13,611 bases of DNA, taken from the NCBI GenBank assembly GCA_905371275.1, contig CAJPLH010000035.1, positions 1 to 13,611 on the forward strand, read 5' to 3'. This document shows, piece by piece, positions 9,601 through 13,611 of this stretch. The stretch's first letter is position 1. Each line of letters starts with the position of its first letter. Origin of the DNA: Prevotellaceae bacterium. Lineage in GTDB: Bacteria > Bacteroidota > Bacteroidia > Bacteroidales > Bacteroidaceae. The translations under genes were made by a program, and so were the position numbers. The notes under the pieces were generated by a model. It was not told the DNA's origin. It searched no databases and saw nothing but the letters and a program-made list of their open reading frames with translations.

Positions 9601-10032
9601 GCCTTGCTTGCTATCCATATTGAGGGTTTGCGTCGCCGTAGACACTTCTTTGGGAGGAATCTCCAAACCATTAGAGTGCACACGACGCTTGCTCACAACA
9701 TTCACTTCAGAGAAAGAGTTGCGGTCATGCAATTCAATTCGGAACGAAGTTCGAGCACCAATAGTCTCAAAACGAGCTGTTTGATAGCCGATATAAGAAA
9801 CTTCAAGTCGGTTATTAGGGTTCTTAATCGTCATAGTGAAGTTACCGTTCGCATCGGTTTGCGCCTGCGAGATCACACGGTTACTTTTATCCTTCTCCAC
9901 GACGTTAGCCATAACGATGGCACCATCTGCCTTGCTAAACACGTGACCCGAAATACGCTTTTGTTGCGCAAAGGCCGCCGTTGTGCAACACAGAGCAAGT
10001 ACAATCGTAGAAGTATACTTTATGTGGTTCAT
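6631..10032 (-). CDS. SusC/RagA-family TonB-dependent outer-membrane transporter
   Basis: This 1133-residue protein has a signal peptide with likely cleavage after AAFA (about residue 22). A carboxypeptidase-regulatory-like domain spans about 25-105 (KRISGHVFSKADGAIVMANV, DANGNFTM, LEVSYIGYQTA). A TonB-box-like SEVNVVSKRR (108-117) and a plug domain (about 125-265) follow. The plug contains GEALQGEIAGLDIISNSG, MRLRGVSSINGSQEPLIVVN and the SusC signature TVLKDAASTAKWGARGSNGV (233-252). The rest is a beta-barrel ending in the aromatic signal SFTFSLNFGF used for barrel assembly. DINHDGQINELD (949-960) resembles the calcium-binding loop common in this family. The protein imports ligand delivered by SusD using TonB energy. 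There is no N-terminal STN domain, which argues against direct anti-sigma signalling. It starts 11 bases after the large Fas1 gene, placing it second in the operon, whereas many Sus-type operons begin with susC. Confidence 0.97.
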   Translation of the reverse strand: MNHIKYTSTIVLALCCTTAAFAQQKRISGHVFSKADGAIVMANVVEKDKSNRVISQAQTDANGNFTMTIKNPNNRLEVSYIGYQTARFETIGARTSFRIELHDRNSFSEVNVVSKRRVHSNGLEIPPKEVSTATQTLNMDSKQGLSFTTAGEALQGEIAGLDIISNSGNLGSGTSMRLRGVSSINGSQEPLIVVNGYPLEGQDASSLDFNNLDNQEQFATLLQVNPDDIASITVLKDAASTAKWGARGSNGVIEITTRRGKRGKTKVNFSYRFNGAWQPEGLKMLDGPGYSMMLKEAYFNPKQSDYAASIVELLYLRSHPAYYENYNKNTDWVDAVTQFGTKNSYGVNVSGGGEKASFRMSAGYDHETGTIIKQSLDRFTTRLALDYYVSDRIKFMSEFSLTYTKNNKNHDNILAKAYKAMPNMAVNRWEYDQKTGQYFDTGEFYLMPPKAGDTYRNVLLPNNSGLSSYYLGDMVENGNPVAIANLAWREQSTYTINPQFSLEYKFLGKDEESTQLNYTAEVHINAYTESNSSYFPHALTSMNWSQGVDLTSNSDSKRFAFTSRHILTFRPLMPKDHSLQMLGRYEIHTSSSTNQNLSFSGISGGISDPTVPGYLTGTGSSTSVQRSMNALGTLHYAYSSKYVFDFTLRADGMTKFGSGNKWGFFPGISGRWNVSDEKFFQPLRKYVNMLAFRPSYGITGNAWFGEGLIYNKYSSYGSYLGTQGIAPDNLRLTQIRWEKTKSWNLGFNLNLLDDLLQFDLSVYKKYTSDLLMSNVRIPSTTGYSNIANANVGKMENEGWELFVTTKPILNVGKFNVTLRANVAQNLNVVTEMDKNVLTSMNGQFNNKNEQFVNRVQIGHALGGIYGFRYKGVYAYDYDHNGYFQNEEKNKFYDGQGRVNTAKVAGKTAPIARDAAGNIIYDKAGNPLPMYFNYGGVNYRFEGGDVIYEDINHDGQINELDIVYLGSSNPKVNGGFGIDFRYGRWTLKTNFNFRVGNKIINMARMVAEDMRSNNNQMASVNWRWRKNGDVTEIPRAKNATAGDSYNALSSDRYVEAADYLRFQYMQLGYSVDAKHLKKFGLSNMTINFSANNLFLWTKYSGVEPEHASGGYNPAIDNQQTPNSRSFTFSLNFGF

Positions 10033-10043
10033 AATGGCTGAGA

Positions 10044-13000
10044 TTATTCTTTGATACGATATTTAGACAAGAAAGCCTTTGCTTGCTTCACACTGCTCCA
10101 TTTCCGAGCATTTGAGCCTGGCGTTGCAAGAGATTTGTCAAAATGAAGTGCTTGATTGATGGTGTGGACAACAGCATAAGAACTGCTACGGATATAGAGA
10201 GGTGATGAAGAGTCGAAGTTTGCATCACGAGCCAACAAGTTGTATGGTTCCATCACTTTTACCGCATTTCCGGCCTTATCTACAACTGTCAACGAATTAT
10301 TACTTTGACGCACTTCCACCGTTTCATACACTTTCGTTTCATTGTTTACACTTGACGTAGTATACTTATCAGTATTGTTCACATTGTCAACAAACAAAGA
10401 CTGATCTTGGAAGTGATACTTCAAGAAGTTCACTAGCAAAGTAATTTGCACCTGTGCTTTAAGTTTCACCTCATCATTGTGCTTCTTAATAGCATCTACT
10501 TCAGCCTGATTGCTCTTGTCTGCCGCCAAAGCAACATCCTTCTTCAAGTTTGCAGTCAAGTAAGACTCTATGCTTTCCCATGTAGGCAATTTATTCACAT
10601 TGATTTCATGCAAAATAGCTTCGTTCGTGGGAGCATAAACCGTGTAGCGGTAGTTATTAAAGAAACGCACCAATTTGTCACCTGAAGGAACATAGAATTG
10701 TTGTCCTCCCTTCTGACCTGCTACAAAAATAGAGTATTTGAGATCTACTTTTCCACGTTCTACATCATTGTCTTGCTTCTTCGCACGGAGTGAATCGTAA
10801 AGCCCAGCTTTATCGAGCAAATCAGAACTTACCCCTTCGCAAAGTTTCAAGAATTCTGAATAATCAGGATTTCCTTGCAATATCTTATAAGTGGTATTGG
10901 TGGTAGCCTGCATCGGACGATCCAAGAAGTAAGTCATACCATTACCGTAACCACGACTTTCGCGCGTCTGGTCGTAAACAGCAGTAATTGTTGATTCATA
11001 AGCAGCACCAGTGCCCTTCAATTGTTCCTGGAATCCGCCCATCACCTTGGCACCAACACCTCGGGTACCATTGCTTTCAACGATAACAGGTGCACCATCA
11101 CGAGAAATGAAATATCTGCGGTTAGCATTGAATCCTTCGCGGTCATCATTATCGTGAACCAAAATATGGTGGTTCACCATTTCAATCAACAGATTCTTCT
11201 TTACATAACCGTTACTACCAAGTAGTTCAATAGGAGAGTATCCCTCACTTGATTTACTGGTCACTTCGCGGTCGCCTTGCTTAGCACCTGTAGCTGGATT
11301 CCACTGCCAGGCTGTTTGCCTTACGGCCAAAACCTTCACTCCACTAGGTGCCCCCTTCGTTGTAGAAGGCGTCCATCTGTAATATAATTTTTGAGCCTTA
11401 GACATTGATGCTGGGTCAATATATCCTGTCGTACCCAAACCTTCATCCGTAGGAACAAAGAAGGTGAAACGGCTTTGCATTGCCTTCAAATAAGTAGAAA
11501 AATATTGCTGCAAAGGCGCTTTCGCGTAGTCACTACCTTGTATAAATGAATCGTCAGCACGCACCACAGTACTCACAATCTGAGTATTATTACTATAAAG
11601 TGCTGGTGCCAAAACAGAAGCATAATCGGCAGGTGAAATCACACGATTAAGTACATAAATCACACCATTGTTCGCCAATTTGGTCTTATCAATAATGCTC
11701 TTGTAAGCATCCTGACTTGGATAATCACGCAAGGGGAACATTGGGTCGCGCGCATCATTCGTAATCGTTAGATACTTCGAAGGAACACTCTCATTGAAAG
11801 AAGCCTTCATCAAGTTATTCAACAAAGGCTGAACTATCTTGAGAGGAATCTGGTCGATATTCACGAGAAGATTCTCATCTGTATTCTTGAGTACTCCATA
11901 ACGTTCAATCAACACCTTACCACCTCCATTCAAAAAGTAATCGCGCATTGCCTTATCATTTGGCACAAACATCGCAGCCATATCATTCTCCTTCAAACTA
12001 CCTCCAGCAGGTTTATAAGAATTCCAACCTGGATCATAATTCAAGAGAGGCAAATCATTATTCGCAACACGATCTGGCCCAACGTTCAAACGTCCGGTCT
12101 TTGTATTTACTGCAAAGTAACGCTTCTCAAAGACAGAGTCTACATTGGCGCTATAAAGAGCCTTGTAGTTAGAAGTCAAGGTTGCGTCGTAATAAGGAGC
12201 ACTAAAACGATCCAACATATGGCTGAAAATTTGCGTTTCACTATCTTTTCGCAATTCTTCAGCCATACTACTTGGTGGCACAAGCACTTTATCCAACACA
12301 TGTACATAACCGTTCAAGCAAACAATGTCTTGTTGCATCACGCGCGAATCATAAATATAAGAACGGGTAGCATCGCCATCATTCCATCCGTTCTTGTCAC
12401 CAACGATAAACGCCACGTCACTACGAGTCACACGCTGCTCCTTCATGTTATTTTCCAAGAAGTGCGTCATCATAGGCTCTGAATCATCAGTGGCCATCAC
12501 AATACTCTTTGACACACCTTCTTTATGAAAACGTTCCCAGAAGTTTTTCTCTTCCTTGTCTCGCGTATAGTTAAAAGGCAACTCTTCAGGCTTCCACAAC
12601 TTGACACTATCCACCACTGCAGCCGCAGTATTTTGACGGAGTGCCAAATTCTTTGCGCCATTCGCACCATTGCCCATCATTTCGATAACATAGGCATTGT
12701 TCAATTGGTTACCATTAAAAAGAATGCGCTTCTGTGCAGGTGACAACTTTTCATACGAAGTCACCCCCCATGGATTATTCTTGAAGAAATCATCATAAGC
12801 CGCATCAGGAGCCACAAACACTGTTTTACTACCCGTCTTTGACATAACCTCCTTATAACCAAGGTCTTCAATCAGACGCACCGTGTAGTTAAACGTATTA
12901 CGACTCTTTAGTTCGTCATAAATGCTACCCCCCAAGAAACTCGGACGAGTTTCATCGAGTTTATAGTCATCTTGACAAGAGTACGTGATGCCGCCAATTG

Positions 13001-13076
13001 AGAGCAACAGGAAAGCACCAAACATGGTCTTACCCATTCTGCAAAAACGGTTTTTCATACACATGCTTTTTATCAT
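10044..13076 (-). CDS. Large surface lipoprotein with four Fas1-like domains
   Basis: The protein is 1010 residues from ATG 13076. A second in-frame ATG at 13058 (MKNRFCRMGKTMFGAF) would give a more typical signal length, so the true start may be six residues later. The lipobox-like ITYSC puts the lipidated cysteine at 34. Four Fas1-like units can be followed by their paired motifs: VFVAPDAAYDDFF (86-98) with NGYVHVLDKVLVPP (255-268); MFVPNDKAMRDYF (369-381) with NGVIYVLNRVISP (470-482); FFVPTDEGL (539-547) with TYFLDRPM (715-722); and YTVYAPTNEAI (811-821) with YAVVHTINQALHF (967-979). No enzyme motif was seen. It is the first gene after the operon promoter and ends 11 bases before SusC. Fas1 domains typically mediate adhesion or ligand binding, so a surface capture or scaffold role for the transporter is inferred. 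It lacks the separate C-terminal module of the two downstream Fas1 proteins. Confidence 0.9.
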   Translation of the reverse strand: MIKSMCMKNRFCRMGKTMFGAFLLLSIGGITYSCQDDYKLDETRPSFLGGSIYDELKSRNTFNYTVRLIEDLGYKEVMSKTGSKTVFVAPDAAYDDFFKNNPWGVTSYEKLSPAQKRILFNGNQLNNAYVIEMMGNGANGAKNLALRQNTAAAVVDSVKLWKPEELPFNYTRDKEEKNFWERFHKEGVSKSIVMATDDSEPMMTHFLENNMKEQRVTRSDVAFIVGDKNGWNDGDATRSYIYDSRVMQQDIVCLNGYVHVLDKVLVPPSSMAEELRKDSETQIFSHMLDRFSAPYYDATLTSNYKALYSANVDSVFEKRYFAVNTKTGRLNVGPDRVANNDLPLLNYDPGWNSYKPAGGSLKENDMAAMFVPNDKAMRDYFLNGGGKVLIERYGVLKNTDENLLVNIDQIPLKIVQPLLNNLMKASFNESVPSKYLTITNDARDPMFPLRDYPSQDAYKSIIDKTKLANNGVIYVLNRVISPADYASVLAPALYSNNTQIVSTVVRADDSFIQGSDYAKAPLQQYFSTYLKAMQSRFTFFVPTDEGLGTTGYIDPASMSKAQKLYYRWTPSTTKGAPSGVKVLAVRQTAWQWNPATGAKQGDREVTSKSSEGYSPIELLGSNGYVKKNLLIEMVNHHILVHDNDDREGFNANRRYFISRDGAPVIVESNGTRGVGAKVMGGFQEQLKGTGAAYESTITAVYDQTRESRGYGNGMTYFLDRPMQATTNTTYKILQGNPDYSEFLKLCEGVSSDLLDKAGLYDSLRAKKQDNDVERGKVDLKYSIFVAGQKGGQQFYVPSGDKLVRFFNNYRYTVYAPTNEAILHEINVNKLPTWESIESYLTANLKKDVALAADKSNQAEVDAIKKHNDEVKLKAQVQITLLVNFLKYHFQDQSLFVDNVNNTDKYTTSSVNNETKVYETVEVRQSNNSLTVVDKAGNAVKVMEPYNLLARDANFDSSSPLYIRSSSYAVVHTINQALHFDKSLATPGSNARKWSSVKQAKAFLSKYRIKE

Positions 13077-13149
13077 TTATTATGCATTCGTTTGATTATT
13101 GCTAGTTAATTTGTGCAGGATAAAGTGCTATTATCTCCACACGACATAG

Positions 13150-13181
13150 CAAAAATAACAGAAAACCTCCGTATAACCAAA
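13150..13181 (-). promoter_or_regulatory. Predicted Bacteroidota-type operon promoter
   Basis: Read on the minus strand, TTTG (13181-13178) is followed after 20 bases by TATTTTTG (13157-13150). This fits the Bacteroidota housekeeping consensus of TTTG/TTG at -33 and TAnnTTTG at -7 with about 20 bases between. Transcription would start near 13145, leaving a leader of roughly 70 bases before the first Fas1 gene. A second -7-like match, TAAATTTG (13200-13193), has its nearest TTTG 26 bases upstream and is weaker. Confidence 0.6.
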
Positions 13182-13243
13182 TTTCTCGCCCTCAAATTTA
13201 CTCCTTCGTGTAATGTTTTTAATTGACAAAGTCAAGCGTGAAG

Positions 13244-13275
13244 AAAAAAAACAACTTTCTATGCTTTTAGAAAGT
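13244..13275 (-). terminator. Intrinsic-terminator-like hairpin with U-tract upstream of the operon promoter
   Basis: ACTTTCTA (13254-13261) and TAGAAAGT (13268-13275) form a perfect 8-bp inverted repeat around a 6-base loop. Reading on the minus strand the stem is followed, after two bases, by eight consecutive T (13251-13244). This is the layout of a Rho-independent terminator for transcription coming from the right, although the stem has only two G-C pairs. It lies about 60 bases upstream of the predicted promoter and would insulate the operon from upstream transcription, or end a short leader or non-coding transcript. Confidence 0.5.
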
Positions 13276-13611
13276 AACATCTGCATAATTCCTCTATATC
13301 TATTTAAACAATAAGACTTATAGAACGATATAGGCGACTACACTTTGCAAAATGGGGGAGTAAAATTGACACTCCACTTTACACCAGCATCGCAAATTCA
13401 AACAACAAAACACCATAAACTGTAAACATTCTATAACACACTAAATTAGAAACGACAACTACACTAAGCACATTCCTTCCCACCCTCTCCTGCCCGAATC
13501 CTACTATGGCCCCCGACAGCCAGCGCCCGGGCAGAGGCGGCCCAGCACAACCGCCCCAAATCCCCGGTAGCGGGACCTCGAGCCCATCACAGCCAAACTA
13601 CCACAGAAGGT
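13276..13611. other. Gene-free right end: AT-rich, C-skewed stretch followed by a GC-rich block
   Basis: No convincing gene, tRNA or rRNA is seen here. Positions 13381-13500 contain about 40 C but only about 8 G on the plus strand. From about 13489 the composition changes abruptly: 13501-13611 is about 67% G+C, against about 33% in 13381-13440. The GC-rich end contains the palindrome GCCCGGGC and two short open frames: plus strand from ATG 13506 to the edge (MAPDSQRPGRGG...), and minus strand from the edge to TAG 13506-13504. Both are low-complexity Gly/Pro/Arg-rich and are not called as genes. The block could be foreign DNA, the edge of another element or an assembly artefact. Confidence 0.5.

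Noticed and set aside
9019..10041. A 340-codon plus-strand open frame opposite the SusC N-terminal half
   Set aside because: It lies wholly antisense to a gene with clear domain signatures, has no recognisable domain, and its composition is what the complementary strand of a coding region would give.
13193..13230. Alternative promoter using TAAATTTG at 13200-13193
   Set aside because: The nearest upstream TTTG is 26 bases away, too far for the usual spacing, whereas the element at 13150-13181 has both boxes at 20 bases.
13254..13275. Invertible promoter (phase variation) suggested by the inverted repeat near the operon promoter
   Set aside because: The repeat is only 8 bp with a 6-base loop and does not flank the promoter; a terminator fits better.
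13565..13590. A tRNA T-arm-like sequence in the GC-rich end (ACCTCGAGCCC and its complement)
   Set aside because: The T-loop consensus is not matched and no acceptor, D or anticodon arms can be assembled around it.
13506..13611. Short plus-strand open frame beginning MAPDSQRPGRGG and running off the edge
   Set aside because: It has only 35 codons of low-complexity residues, no clear ribosome-binding site, and lies in a compositionally odd block; kept only as part of the finding on that block.

Overview
The window looks like part of a Bacteroidota genome, most likely order Bacteroidales and possibly Prevotella-like. The evidence is a SusC/SusD-type outer-membrane nutrient uptake pair, lipoproteins with Bacteroidota-type signal peptides, weak purine-rich translation starts, and a promoter fitting the Bacteroidota -33/-7 consensus (TTTG-N20-TAnnTTTG). 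The genus cannot be fixed from the sequence alone. All six recognisable genes lie on the minus strand and read from right to left as one probable operon.

Layout in transcription order. The right-hand 535 bases (13077-13611) carry no convincing gene. They hold an unusually GC-rich end block, a strongly C-skewed AT-rich stretch, a hairpin plus U-tract resembling an intrinsic terminator facing the operon, and the probable operon promoter. Next come: a 1010-residue lipoprotein with four fasciclin (Fas1)-like domains (13076-10044); a SusC/RagA-family TonB-dependent transporter (10032-6631); after a 130-base gap with two hairpins, a SusD/RagB-family lipoprotein (6500-4566); 6 bases later a lipoprotein with two Fas1-like domains and a C-terminal beta-rich module (4559-2448); after a gap with another hairpin, a third such lipoprotein (2369-411); and the first 127 residues of a second SusC-type transporter, cut by the left edge (383-1).

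How they probably work together: SusC forms the TonB-powered outer-membrane barrel and SusD the surface lid that captures substrate. The three Fas1 lipoproteins, about eight Fas1-like domains in all, occupy the place that surface glycan-binding proteins and enzymes hold in classical polysaccharide utilisation loci. No glycoside hydrolase, polysaccharide lyase, sulfatase, peptidase, sigma/anti-sigma pair or hybrid two-component regulator is visible in the window, so the substrate cannot be named. The most noteworthy features are this Fas1-rich arrangement with a second transporter downstream, the intergenic RNA hairpins, and the compositionally foreign right end.
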